NCBI GenBank assembly: GCA_001587675.1
Contig: LNGD01000020.1
Location: forward strand, 1 to 17,383
From: Candidatus Methanofastidiosum methylothiophilum
Lineage (GTDB): Archaea > Methanobacteriota_B > Thermococci > Methanofastidiosales > Methanofastidiosaceae
Length of the DNA stretch: 17,383 nt
Direction: 5' to 3'
The notes beneath the pieces were generated by a model, which was not told the DNA's origin, did no database searches, and was given only the letters and a program-made list of their open reading frames with translations. Positions 1-7,661 of the stretch are shown piece by piece (position 1 is the first letter of the stretch; each line of letters begins with the position of its first letter). A program made the position numbers and the translations under genes.

Positions 1-650
1 CTGAAAACAGCATATCGGTCTATGAATCACTCACTGAAGAATGCAACTGCTCTATAAAAACACCTTTTGCATCACCAGTTTATGTAAATCCAGGCAAAGA
101 CAAAAAATATGGGACTTGTGATGATTTTCTTGATATTAACGCTTCGCACCTAAGATACAAGAAATGTAATTATGATGGACTTGAGCTTATCCTTTGTGAT
201 AAAATAGAACTTGGTTGCTGTGAGCCTTTAGTTGTTTTTGGACCAAATGATTATTTCAAAATAGATATTTTGGACTCAAAATATAAGAACAATGATGGTG
301 ATGGAGTTGACCTTGAAATATCTCAGGAAGTGCTCAAAAGGACAATTGAATACAACAGAACAATTAAAATAGATCCAATGATTCTTATTAAACTTGATAA
401 TGAAATCTCTCAAGAAGAAAAGACTAGTAAGAATCTTATACTTTTAGGAAATGAAATCAATAATTTGCTGATAAAAGAGCTCTATGAAAAGAATTTTACT
501 AATTTGAAATGGAGTGCGTCATTTGGAGAATGGGAATACATTGAAAATGGACCTTATGGGAATAGCATCGTCATTGTTGGCGGTAGAGATTCTAACTCAA
601 TAAACATTGCAATAAATGATTTTATATCCTTTTCAATGGATTATTTATGA
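1..650 (+). CDS. S-layer-like secreted protein, C-terminal part (5' end outside window)
   Basis: The reading frame is open from the left edge (first whole codon at base 3) to the TGA at 648-650, so about 215 C-terminal residues are visible and the true start is outside. The first ~85 residues hold seven cysteines (CNC, TCDD, KKCN, LCDK, GCCEP), which suggests a disulfide-bonded or metal-binding extracellular domain. The last ~80 residues follow a pattern seen in archaeal S-layer proteins: a hydrophobic strand with a G-N motif (NLILLGNEINNLL), an aromatic GEWEY segment, then a second strand ending in GG (IVIVGGRDSNS) and a terminal helix. I infer a cell-surface protein. The match is by pattern only, so the family is tentative. 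The stop overlaps the next start (ATGA at 647-650), implying co-transcription with the gene remnant downstream. A TTG at 270 is an internal codon, not the start. Confidence 0.6.
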   Translation, partial: ENSISVYESLTEECNCSIKTPFASPVYVNPGKDKKYGTCDDFLDINASHLRYKKCNYDGLELILCDKIELGCCEPLVVFGPNDYFKIDILDSKYKNNDGDGVDLEISQEVLKRTIEYNRTIKIDPMILIKLDNEISQEEKTSKNLILLGNEINNLLIKELYEKNFTNLKWSASFGEWEYIENGPYGNSIVIVGGRDSNSINIAINDFISFSMDYL

Positions 651-1571
651 GTTTTGAAGAAGAAATAATCAGGAATATACTGGTCCTAGCCACTATACCC
701 TCTATTCTTTTGATTGGCATACTTTATGGATCTAGAATGGCAGTTCACGCACCTGTGATGTTGGCCTTAATTTCCGCAATAGGATGTTTTGAGATATTTA
801 AAAGAATTGATAGAAGAGCAGTTGGCATAACTTTATCTGTCTTTTAGTCTTTTCATTAATTGGTAATCTGGTGATATCTCTACATTTGGGGAATCCAAGA
901 AGGGGAATGGGGTCAGGAATAATTGGGCCAGAGCAAAGACCTGTTTCTAATACCCAATATTTTGACGGATACATTCCACAGGACAACAACATTACTAATA
1001 CTATACTATCCGAATTAGGTAAGTCAAAATTTCTCTATGCAGAAGAGTCCAATATCAGTTTAAAATCTATTGAAAGGCAAATGAATCTAATTTTGTGGAG
1101 TTATACTTGATTGATAAATGAAATCAACTCCTTAATTAATTCAAACGGCACTAAACTACAACAAAGTGCATATTTGTCAGAAGAGGCTTTGAACTTTATG
1201 AATATATTTCAAATAACACTGAGTCAGAGGAGATAATACACATTGATTCAACTTTCCTCTCATGTGTCATCTCTCTCTTTACGGACAGAAGAACTGACAA
1301 TGGTATGTGGAGGGAAGTATCAAGTGATAATTACGAAAACATTTCTGAAGATATAAGAATAGGGATTTATGAAGCTGGGGAAATGGGTGGTAGTGGTCGT
1401 ATGAGAATGAGTCGGATTTCGGAAGATAGCATAATTGCACAGTTTGGACAATTCGTAGTCTACGATGTAACAAAAACTAATTTTGTTGAAAATACATATC
1501 CAAGGGCCCTTCCTATATTGGATGGCAATAATTCAATTAAAAATTTTTTGTTTATTTATTATATCTTTTAA
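647..1571 (+). pseudogene. Decayed polytopic membrane protein gene (possibly GT-C glycosyltransferase-like)
   Basis: Coding signal runs across three frame segments. Segment one (647-847) gives about 66 residues with two hydrophobic helices and a loop containing HAPVM. Frame changes near 832-845; the next frame continues the hydrophobic stretch (FSLIGNLVIS) into a soluble region containing YFDGYIPQ. It meets a TGA at 1108-1110, but the same frame stays open to 1236. Between about 1155 and 1234 the signal moves to a third frame, which reads ELYEYISNNT, then SLFTDRRTDNGMWREV, and ends at 1569-1571. The pieces join sensibly into a protein with N-terminal TM helices and an extracellular C-terminal domain, the layout of archaeal GT-C type glycosyltransferases, but I cannot name the family firmly. 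The N-terminus also seems short for that group, so 5' loss is likely. Multiple sequencing errors are the alternative explanation. Confidence 0.65.
1544..1569 (+). terminator. T-rich terminator at end of left-hand genes
   Basis: A T6 run followed by further T-rich sequence lies on the + strand just before a convergent gene end. Archaeal intrinsic termination commonly uses such T-tracts without a hairpin. It overlaps the last codons of the remnant frame, so the functional end of that gene may have been slightly earlier. Confidence 0.4.
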
Positions 1572-1862
1572 TTATAAATCATCTAATTCCCTATCAATCT
1601 CAGAAAATATCTTATATCTATCGGTTCCTTTCTCAGTTATATCATAATATATAATTGTTCTTTTACCCCACTTATCCTCTATTCTTTTTATATAACCAGC
1701 ATTTTCTAACGCATTTAAGTATTTTTCAGCTATTGTAGTTTTAAGATTGGCATATTGCATTATGTGAGTTTTTAGTACATTTTGGCCATTAGATTTTTCT
1801 TTAATTATACAGTCCAGTATTCTCAATATTATTTGATTGCTGTTCCGATAATTAGTATTCAT
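1572..1862 (-). CDS. Winged-helix transcriptional regulator, Sso10a/HTH_45-like (paralogue 1)
   Basis: A 96-residue DNA-binding protein. The recognition region is LKTHIMQYANLKTTIAEKYL (about residues 30-49), followed by LENAGYI, a basic wing with WGKR (about 65-68) and strands ending at TEKG, then a C-terminal amphipathic helix that in the Sso10a-like family dimerises as a coiled coil. It matches the archaeal wHTH group of COG3432. An in-frame upstream start at 1949 exists, but I chose the ATG at 1860-1862: the 96-residue product then aligns without gaps to the paralogue at 7662-7952, with about 55 identical residues by hand count, including the shared N-terminus MNT-YR-SN. The ribosome binding site is weak. 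It is divergent from the ABC operon starting at 2027 and may regulate it and itself. Unlike its paralogue it has no membrane-protein gene downstream; the neighbour there is a pseudogene on the other strand. Confidence 0.85.
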   Translation of the reverse strand: MNTNYRNSNQIILRILDCIIKEKSNGQNVLKTHIMQYANLKTTIAEKYLNALENAGYIKRIEDKWGKRTIIYYDITEKGTDRYKIFSEIDRELDDL

Positions 1863-1901
1863 AGTGACAGATCCAATTATTGATAGAGTATAACTTCTGG
1901 A

Positions 1902-1926
1902 ACTTATATATATTGGCCTTATAAGT
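1902..1926 (-). promoter_or_regulatory. TATA box of the wHTH gene inside a 7-bp inverted repeat
   Basis: ACTTATA at 1902-1908 and TATAAGT at 1920-1926 are perfect inverted copies separated by 11 bp. Read on the minus strand, the interval contains a TATA-like AT run about 40-55 bp upstream of the wHTH start at 1862. An inverted repeat over a TATA box is a typical arrangement for autorepression in archaea. The arms are themselves AT-rich, so chance is possible. Confidence 0.35.
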
Positions 1927-1962
1927 GATATACCTAAGTTATATGACATTGTATCATTTTTC

Positions 1963-1987
1963 TGGTGCAGAATCTCTTTATATATAA
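1963..1987 (+). promoter_or_regulatory. Promoter of the ABC transporter operon, with TGGTGCA upstream element
   Basis: TTTATATATAA at 1977-1987 is a strong archaeal TATA box about 40-50 bp upstream of the ATG at 2027, placing the transcript start near 2010 and leaving a short leader with an AGGAGGT ribosome binding site (2014-2020, 6 nt from the ATG). TGGTGCA at 1963-1969 lies directly upstream, where TFB or a regulator would bind. The block from 1963 to 1985 matches 8658-8680 at 21 of 23 positions with identical spacing. Confidence 0.65.
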
Positions 1988-2026
1988 ATTGATTTTTTTA
2001 ATAATAATGATTTAGGAGGTACCTTA

Positions 2027-3358
2027 ATGAAAATAATCTCGATTTTATTTATTACCATAGTCTTATTATCCACAGCTAATATCTCTGCTATTTTGTCAGA
2101 AGAGGAAGAAAAAGATATAGATGTTGAAATAGCTTCTGGTTCAACATTATTTGCAGGCAGTGAGAATAATCAAATAAGTGTTAGAATCAATAATAAGCTT
2201 TCTACGGATTTTACTAATGTCAAAGCTTATCTTGATCTATCTTACCCCTTTACCGCATCAAGTAAGGACTCAGATGTTTTCCATATTGGAAATTTATCTG
2301 ATACACTAGTTACGGCATATTTTACTATAAATGTTAACGGAGGCGCAAAATATGGGACTTACGCAATACCTGTAAGAATTGTTACTAACTGGGGCACATA
2401 CACAGATGAGATTGAAATCAAAGTTACAAGTGAAACAATATTGAAAGTTAACTCAGTTGCTATTAATGGTGATCCTACTTCTACAGTTAATCCTGGTGAA
2501 GTATTTGATTTAACTGTGACATTGAAGAATGTGGGTGGCAGTGACATTAAATGGGCAAAAATAACCTTAGATACAAATAATGATAACATAGTTCCAATCA
2601 ACTCTTCTTTGAGTAATAGCTTTACTAATTTAGTTTCTGGTGCCTATGCAAGAACTACTTTTAATCTTTCAATCGATAAAAATATTGAACCAAAAAATCA
2701 GAAGATGAGCCTCAAAATAGAGTTTGAGGATTCACTGGGCGAGCAGTATACCCAAAATGAAGTGATTGGTCTTCGTATAGCTGGCGAACCACAGCTTGAA
2801 ATTGCTAGAAAAACTACAAATCCATCTATACTTCAGGCTGGTTCAGACTTTACCCTGACATTAAAAATTGAAAACATAGGAACAGCAGATGCAGACAATG
2901 TCAAATTGCAACTTGATTCAAAATTTAATGGTGATAATGAATCTTACTTGGGTAGAATAGAAAAAGATGATTATGCAAATGGAGTATTTTACCTGAATAC
3001 AGGACCGAATTCAGGAAATGTTCCATGTAAGCTTATTATTACATATATAGGAAGCCAAGGTGAATCAACCAGTGAAAAGAATTTTGTTCTTTCCGTAAGC
3101 TCACAAGCGCCAGGTTCTTCTCAATCTAAATCTATATCTCAAACTTCTACGAGGGGTACAAGTAGTAGCTCAGCTCAAGGAGGGCCCCCTAGCGGAGGTG
3201 GCGTACCTTTCATCAGAATAAATTCTGTTTCAATTCCAATTATCCCTATAATTGTCGCTATTATAATCTTGATAGTAGCAGTCGGTGGAGCATTCTTTTA
3301 CAAGAAGAAAAAGAAAAACAAGAAAGAAATCGCCCCCCTTTTGGTGGATGAAAAATAA
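2027..3358 (+). CDS. COG1361-like surface protein with CARDB-like repeats, membrane-anchored
   Basis: A 443-residue exported protein. Residues 1-24 form a signal peptide (basic start, hydrophobic core, exit near NISAILS). Roughly 30-365 is three Ig-like/CARDB-type beta domains; the phrase pattern 'G-x-x-F-x-L-x-V-x-L-x-N-x-G' recurs (GEVFDLTVTLKNVGG, then SDFTLTLKIENIGTADADN). A Ser/Thr/Gly/Pro-rich linker covers about 366-395, a TM helix about 401-425, and a lysine-rich cytoplasmic tail follows (YKKKKKNKK). This layout matches archaeal COG1361 proteins, often encoded next to MacB-type ABC genes and thought to act as an extracytoplasmic partner. It begins the operon; the start is fixed by AGGAGGT at 2014-2020. 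The next gene follows after 24 nt. Function as a substrate-binding or structural partner of the permease is inferred from position. Substrate unknown. Confidence 0.8.
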   Translation: MKIISILFITIVLLSTANISAILSEEEEKDIDVEIASGSTLFAGSENNQISVRINNKLSTDFTNVKAYLDLSYPFTASSKDSDVFHIGNLSDTLVTAYFTINVNGGAKYGTYAIPVRIVTNWGTYTDEIEIKVTSETILKVNSVAINGDPTSTVNPGEVFDLTVTLKNVGGSDIKWAKITLDTNNDNIVPINSSLSNSFTNLVSGAYARTTFNLSIDKNIEPKNQKMSLKIEFEDSLGEQYTQNEVIGLRIAGEPQLEIARKTTNPSILQAGSDFTLTLKIENIGTADADNVKLQLDSKFNGDNESYLGRIEKDDYANGVFYLNTGPNSGNVPCKLIITYIGSQGESTSEKNFVLSVSSQAPGSSQSKSISQTSTRGTSSSSAQGGPPSGGGVPFIRINSVSIPIIPIIVAIIILIVAVGGAFFYKKKKKNKKEIAPLLVDEK

Positions 3359-3370
3359 TCAAAATTAGCA

Positions 3371-3377
3371 AGGAGGG
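3371..3377 (+). promoter_or_regulatory. Ribosome binding site fixing a TTG start
   Basis: AGGAGGG sits 5 nt upstream of the TTG at 3383-3385. No ATG lies at a suitable position, and the conserved ABC-ATPase N-terminus begins right after, so the TTG start is well supported. Confidence 0.75.
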
Positions 3378-3382
3378 ATTAA

Positions 3383-4069
3383 TTGGAGAATGTAATAGAA
3401 GCAAGAGGAATCTATAAAGCCTATACTCTTGCAAATACCGAAGTACCTATACTTAGAGGCATCGATCTTTCCGTAGGTAAAGGTGAGATAGTTGCACTTA
3501 TGGGACCTTCGGGCTCTGGTAAGAGTACACTTCTAGGTATTCTTGGCGGTTTAGATCTCCCAACATCAGGTAGGATATTAATTGATGGTATAGATATAAC
3601 AAAATTGCCTGAAAACAAACTTGCGGAGATAAGAGGTAAAAAAATTGGATTCGTCTTTCAGGCCTATAATCTTGTTCCTACCCTTACTGCAATTGAAAAT
3701 ATAAATCTCCCCTCCTATTTCGTTAAAGGTAATAAAAAAGATCCTAGTGAATTGATAGAAATTGTTGGATTGGGTCACAGGAAAAACAATAAACCTTCCG
3801 AGATGAGCGGGGGGGAGCAACAAAGAGTTGCTATAGCAAGAGCCTTAATTAATAACCCTAAAATTCTTTTTGGAGATGAACCTACAGGAAATCTTGATTC
3901 TAAGACTGAAACAAAAATATTGAATCTCTTCCAGAGATTAAGAAATGAATTTGGAACTACTATTTTTCTTGTTACGCACTCTGATGAAGTTGCAAAAATT
4001 GCAGACAGAATAATCTACATTAGAGACGGTAAAATAAGAGAGGTATCCACTCATGGATCTCATCTCTAG
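3383..4069 (+). CDS. ABC transporter ATP-binding protein, MacB/LolD type
   Basis: A 228-residue nucleotide-binding subunit with every expected motif: Walker A GPSGSGKS (41-48, K47), Q-loop Q93 in VFQAYNLVP, signature MSGGE (141-145, in place of LSGGQ), Walker B ILFGDE (161-166, catalytic E166), D-loop LDS and switch histidine H199 in VTHSDE. The Q-loop context and length are typical of the LolD/MacB/FtsE group, which couples ATP hydrolysis to mechanical work on extracytoplasmic substrates and not usually to solute import. It acts at the cytoplasmic face with the permease whose start overlaps its 3' end by 17 nt, indicating translational coupling. It starts at TTG, read as Met, behind a strong ribosome binding site. 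Substrate cannot be inferred. Confidence 0.95.
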   Translation: MENVIEARGIYKAYTLANTEVPILRGIDLSVGKGEIVALMGPSGSGKSTLLGILGGLDLPTSGRILIDGIDITKLPENKLAEIRGKKIGFVFQAYNLVPTLTAIENINLPSYFVKGNKKDPSELIEIVGLGHRKNNKPSEMSGGEQQRVAIARALINNPKILFGDEPTGNLDSKTETKILNLFQRLRNEFGTTIFLVTHSDEVAKIADRIIYIRDGKIREVSTHGSHL

Positions 4070-6986
4070 AATTGGCATATATTTCAAATATGCCACAACT
4101 TCCCTCTTAAGAAGAAAGCAGAGAACATTCTTCTCTTTACTTGCTATTTCTTTAAGTGTCGCATCAATCGTTGCAATAGGTATTGTAAGCTATTCCGCAG
4201 AATCAACAATATCAAGTACTGTCAAGAGTGATCTTGGTGGAGATTTGCAAATGAGCATCAGAACGGGGGGATTTGGACTACAAAATACTGAAAGTTCAAA
4301 AATCAATTTTGAAGTAATTGAGACCTTTCTGAATGGATTGAGAGACGGCGGTGTAATTGAAGAGTATACTTATATATTGAATGGGATGGGGGTCACTGAT
4401 TCTGATGAACCTATCATTTTTAGAATCCAGGGGATTGATCCAGAAGTTTATCCCTTATATGGTGAGATAGAAACAATAGACCCCAATGTTGGAGATTATA
4501 ATTTATTGCTTCAGGAAGAAAATGATATTCTAATTTCAGACACGCTTTCAGAAAATCTTGGGCTTGGTACCGGGAATACTCTTCTTATTTTAGTTGGTGA
4601 TGATACAGTAGAACTGAATATAGTAGGGATTGTGTCTTCTGGCAGTGGAAATCTTTTTGATTATGCCTATATTGATATTGAGTCATTTAAGAAAATCTTT
4701 GAATATGACGTATTAGATAATCCTCCCAATGAAATTTACATAAAGACTGAAAATGATCTGATGATGGAAGAGGCAGAATATCAGATCGAATATGAATTAA
4801 ACGAAAAAGAGAAATATGGTGTTAGAACTACAACTTACATTGAGCAGAGTGAATCAACGTTAAATTCTTTGAGTATTGTATTTACTTTCTTTAAACTTTC
4901 TGGGATAGTAGCTCTCTTAGTAGGTGGGCTTGGAATAATTACAACAATGTATATTTCAATGAAGGAGAGAAAACAAGAAATAGGAATAATGAAAGCAATC
5001 GGGATAAAAAACAAAGATGTAATAATCTTCTTCTTATGTGAATCGTTTTTACTTGGGGCAATAGGTAGTAGTGTCGGGGTATTAATTGGAATTATTTTTT
5101 CAAAACAGCTTGCCGTTGTTTCAACTAGTATCTTTAGAACTTCACTTATTTGGAATTATACTTCAGATATAATAACTTACGGTTTTTTAATAGGTATTTT
5201 TTCTACAATGGTGTTCCAGCTTTTACCAGCTTATATTGGCAGTAGAGTTAGGCCAATAATTGTCCTTAAAAATATTGAGGGAGATTCTCCTTACTATAAA
5301 GATCTCGGATTTTTTGTCATTACTACTATTGCCATCTTAATATTTGGCTCCATCATTTATATTAATCTTCAATCTTGGTCCTTAGTATTTGTAATCTATT
5401 TATTGATTTTAATCATGTTCATCTTTACAATATTTTCTAGATTTCTAGTAAAGGCAGTATCTTTCATTCCTACATTTGGGATTTTATCGGTTAAAATGGG
5501 GCTAAAAAATCTTGAAAGAAACTGTTGGACAATTGCCACGGCTTTACTTGCAATATCTATAGGTCTTGGAACAGTAGGGGCGGTTTTTATGGCGGCCGAG
5601 GGTGTTAAAAGTACAGTCAGCGAAAATCTATCTAGTAACTTGAACTATGATATCCAGATTATGTCTATACCTGAATCAAAAATTAAACAGATGGAAGAAA
5701 GAATTTTCTTAATTGATGGAATAAATAATATTTACCGAAGTTCATTGAGCATTTCTGACTGTGTAATTGAAGCTATAAATGGAATACCAATTGATACTTA
5801 TCTTAACAAACTATCTGATGATAAAAGGGAATATGTAGAAGAAAGATTTCTCGATGGTGTTTCAATATCTGGACAGAATATAGAAAACGATCCAATAACG
5901 CAAACAGTAATTTCCGGGAGAATTCTTGGAAACCAAGATATCGGAAGGAATAATGTCCTAATTACTACTACTGGTGCATCTTACCTTAATTTGAATGTTG
6001 GAGATAAAATCACTTTTACTTATGGAGATTATCCTTTTGAAATGACTATCGTTGGGCTTTATACTTCAACAACTTCTTTCGGTCCTAGAGGTGTCGGAGC
6101 CTCAAGCCTAGGGCTCGTGACAACATATGACACAATTGAAAGGATAAGAAGAACTTCTTCAAATAAAGAGTTTAACATTGTTGAAATCAATGGTACAAAA
6201 ACTGATTTAATAAATGTCTCAGTTAACATTGTTGGAAATGGTCTTGAAAATGATTATTTTGGCCCATATGATAAAAGTGGAATTATAATCTCAAAATATT
6301 TATCGAATACCTTAAATTTAAATGTTGGCGATACTTTAACTCTTGAACTTGACAATAAAATCAAAACTTTTAAAGTAAGAGAAATACGAGAAGGGCCATT
6401 CAATCTTGAAGCTAATTTAATAGTTCCTTTTAGAGCAATTGAAGATGTATTCTCAGGAATATATACCTACACTTTAGCCATTGATGTAAAACCAGGATAC
6501 GAAGATGTAGTTAGCTCAAGGATTGAGTCAATGTTTCCCGAAACTAGAACTTTTGATACCTCAAGAATTGAAGAAATGGTTTCAAATATGCTTGACCAAG
6601 TTATTGTACCAATTTCAATAATAGCATCATTTTCTTTATTTGTAGCTGTTATTGTTATTGCAAATATGATGTATATCTCAACTTTAGACAGAAAGAGAGA
6701 ATTTGCCATCATGAAGGCCATTGGAGCTAAAAATATCAACGTTCTAAAGAATATTATTATTGAGAACATATCTGTTGGGTTAATCGGTGGATTTACCGCC
6801 CTACTTGTTCTTTACGGGGCATCGCAACTTATGGTTCTATATTTAAGTTTAAGTAATTCAATGATCAGTTTAAAATTTATAATTGAATTAATTGGCCTAT
6901 CTGTTTTGATCTCAGTTCTAGCTTCAATTATCCCCGCTTATAATATAGTCAAGATAAGGCCACTAAGTGTTCTAAGGTATGAGTAG
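4053..6986 (+). CDS. MacB/FtsX-type ABC transporter permease, duplicated (two FtsX halves)
   Basis: A 977-residue membrane protein built from two halves. Half one has TM1 (about 27-48), a large extracytoplasmic MacB-PCD-like domain (about 50-268) and three FtsX TM helices (about 272-298, 325-352, 373-395). Two connecting TM helices follow (about 417-462). Half two repeats the plan: TM at about 488-512, extracytoplasmic domain about 515-840, three TMs from about 847 to the end. Each FtsX block has the same cytoplasmic coupling motif, ERKQEIGIMKAIG in the first and DRKREFAIMKAIG in the second. This is the COG0577-like 10-TM architecture, so one chain could form the whole transmembrane unit with the ATPase as a dimer. 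Such transporters often export lipoproteins or peptides or transmit force to the envelope. A GAGAGGT-like site inside the ATPase gene precedes the ATG at 4053. Confidence 0.9.
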   Translation: MDLISRIGIYFKYATTSLLRRKQRTFFSLLAISLSVASIVAIGIVSYSAESTISSTVKSDLGGDLQMSIRTGGFGLQNTESSKINFEVIETFLNGLRDGGVIEEYTYILNGMGVTDSDEPIIFRIQGIDPEVYPLYGEIETIDPNVGDYNLLLQEENDILISDTLSENLGLGTGNTLLILVGDDTVELNIVGIVSSGSGNLFDYAYIDIESFKKIFEYDVLDNPPNEIYIKTENDLMMEEAEYQIEYELNEKEKYGVRTTTYIEQSESTLNSLSIVFTFFKLSGIVALLVGGLGIITTMYISMKERKQEIGIMKAIGIKNKDVIIFFLCESFLLGAIGSSVGVLIGIIFSKQLAVVSTSIFRTSLIWNYTSDIITYGFLIGIFSTMVFQLLPAYIGSRVRPIIVLKNIEGDSPYYKDLGFFVITTIAILIFGSIIYINLQSWSLVFVIYLLILIMFIFTIFSRFLVKAVSFIPTFGILSVKMGLKNLERNCWTIATALLAISIGLGTVGAVFMAAEGVKSTVSENLSSNLNYDIQIMSIPESKIKQMEERIFLIDGINNIYRSSLSISDCVIEAINGIPIDTYLNKLSDDKREYVEERFLDGVSISGQNIENDPITQTVISGRILGNQDIGRNNVLITTTGASYLNLNVGDKITFTYGDYPFEMTIVGLYTSTTSFGPRGVGASSLGLVTTYDTIERIRRTSSNKEFNIVEINGTKTDLINVSVNIVGNGLENDYFGPYDKSGIIISKYLSNTLNLNVGDTLTLELDNKIKTFKVREIREGPFNLEANLIVPFRAIEDVFSGIYTYTLAIDVKPGYEDVVSSRIESMFPETRTFDTSRIEEMVSNMLDQVIVPISIIASFSLFVAVIVIANMMYISTLDRKREFAIMKAIGAKNINVLKNIIIENISVGLIGGFTALLVLYGASQLMVLYLSLSNSMISLKFIIELIGLSVLISVLASIIPAYNIVKIRPLSVLRYE

Positions 6987-6988
6987 AT

Positions 6989-7267
6989 ATGAAAAAAGAT
7001 ACCTATTTTAAGGATATTTTTGAGATGCTGGACCAATTTAAGACAGCAATAAAAAGACTTCATGATCAAGGTGTCAATGTTTCAATACTTGAAAATGATA
7101 TCAGAAGAATTACAGATAAAATAAATATTTCATTTAGTGATTCAAATGATGAAACTTTGAATATTATTCGAAAAGAAGTATTGGGAGATTGTATTTTCTT
7201 AAGGAAAAAAATAGCAGATGCAATTAGAAAACAAATTAGGGATATAATTGAGAATGAGATTAAATAA
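6989..7267 (+). CDS. Small helical protein, last gene of the ABC operon (unknown function)
   Basis: A 92-residue, highly charged, almost all-helical protein with no TM segment or signal peptide. It begins 2 nt after the permease stop with no good ribosome binding site, so translation is probably coupled to the permease. The segment AIKRLHDQGVNVSILENDI resembles a segment of the 8714 protein (NLELKGVDTSELKNL): a helix, then G-V-x-x-S-x-L, then another helix. I do not recognise a named family. Position suggests a cytoplasmic accessory of the transporter. Its codon use looks like that of its neighbours, which, with the tight spacing, supports it being a real gene. Confidence 0.7.
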   Translation: MKKDTYFKDIFEMLDQFKTAIKRLHDQGVNVSILENDIRRITDKINISFSDSNDETLNIIRKEVLGDCIFLRKKIADAIRKQIRDIIENEIK

Positions 7268-7271
7268 ATTA

Positions 7272-7279
7272 TTTTTTTT
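7272..7279 (+). terminator. T8 terminator of the ABC operon
   Basis: A run of eight T begins 5 nt after the stop of the 92-residue protein and overlaps the stop codon of the convergent membrane-protein gene. The two transcription units therefore meet with almost no spacer. Confidence 0.55.
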
Positions 7280-7661
7280 AATTCTTCTCATCCCCAATTT
7301 TTTCATTTTCCATAACATCTTCAAAAGTTTGTTTTTCGAATTCATTTATCTTCTTTAGTTTATATTCCCAGTTCCTTAAGAATAAAAGAATCTTTACTCC
7401 AACGTATATCATAATTATTGAGGAGATAAAGTTAAGGATTACAAAGAATGGCGGTGAGCCTCTAGGGCCAAAGTCAAAGAATCTAAGCACATCCATTAAT
7501 ATCTTTATATGGTATCTCATTGATAGATAAGTTGCTATGTTTATTATCAAACCGATTTGAATAATTATCAGAGCAAATACGACCGCCAGATACAATTTTT
7601 TCTTCTCTTTTTCCATATAATTAATAAGACCATAGAGAAGATTAGTAAAACTATCCTCCAT
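7278..7661 (-). CDS. Two-TM membrane protein coupled to a wHTH regulator
   Basis: A 127-residue protein with a short N-terminal amphipathic part ending in EKEKKKL, TM1 at about 23-47, a loop containing FDFGPRGSPP (62-71), TM2 at about 72-96, and a charged, cytoplasm-like C-terminal tail (about 97-127). No family recognised. Its ATG follows the stop of the upstream wHTH gene directly, and its ribosome binding site GGAGG (7669-7673) is embedded in the last codons of that gene, so the two are translationally coupled. A one-to-one pairing of a DNA-binding protein with a small membrane protein suggests the membrane protein may modulate or sequester the regulator, or be its regulated target. This is an inference from gene order. 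Confidence 0.75.
   Translation of the reverse strand: MEDSFTNLLYGLINYMEKEKKKLYLAVVFALIIIQIGLIINIATYLSMRYHIKILMDVLRFFDFGPRGSPPFFVILNFISSIIMIYVGVKILLFLRNWEYKLKKINEFEKQTFEDVMENEKIGDEKN

Noticed and set aside
270..650. A separate 126-residue gene starting at TTG 270
   Set aside because: The frame is open from the window edge with plausible protein before 270, and no ribosome binding site precedes the TTG. It is the end of a longer gene.
1108..1110. In-frame TGA with coding signal on both sides, as a possible recoded (selenocysteine) codon
   Set aside because: The same gene has two frame changes elsewhere, so decay explains the TGA more simply. No conserved selenoenzyme motif surrounds it.
1863..1949. 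N-terminal extension of the first wHTH protein from a start at 1949
   Set aside because: The extra 29 residues run through the predicted TATA box and have no counterpart in the paralogue, which begins at the matching MNT.
6467..6769. Minus-strand frame of 100 codons opposite the permease
   Set aside because: It is antisense to a strongly conserved FtsX region; the codons mirror the TM segments and there is no independent start signal.
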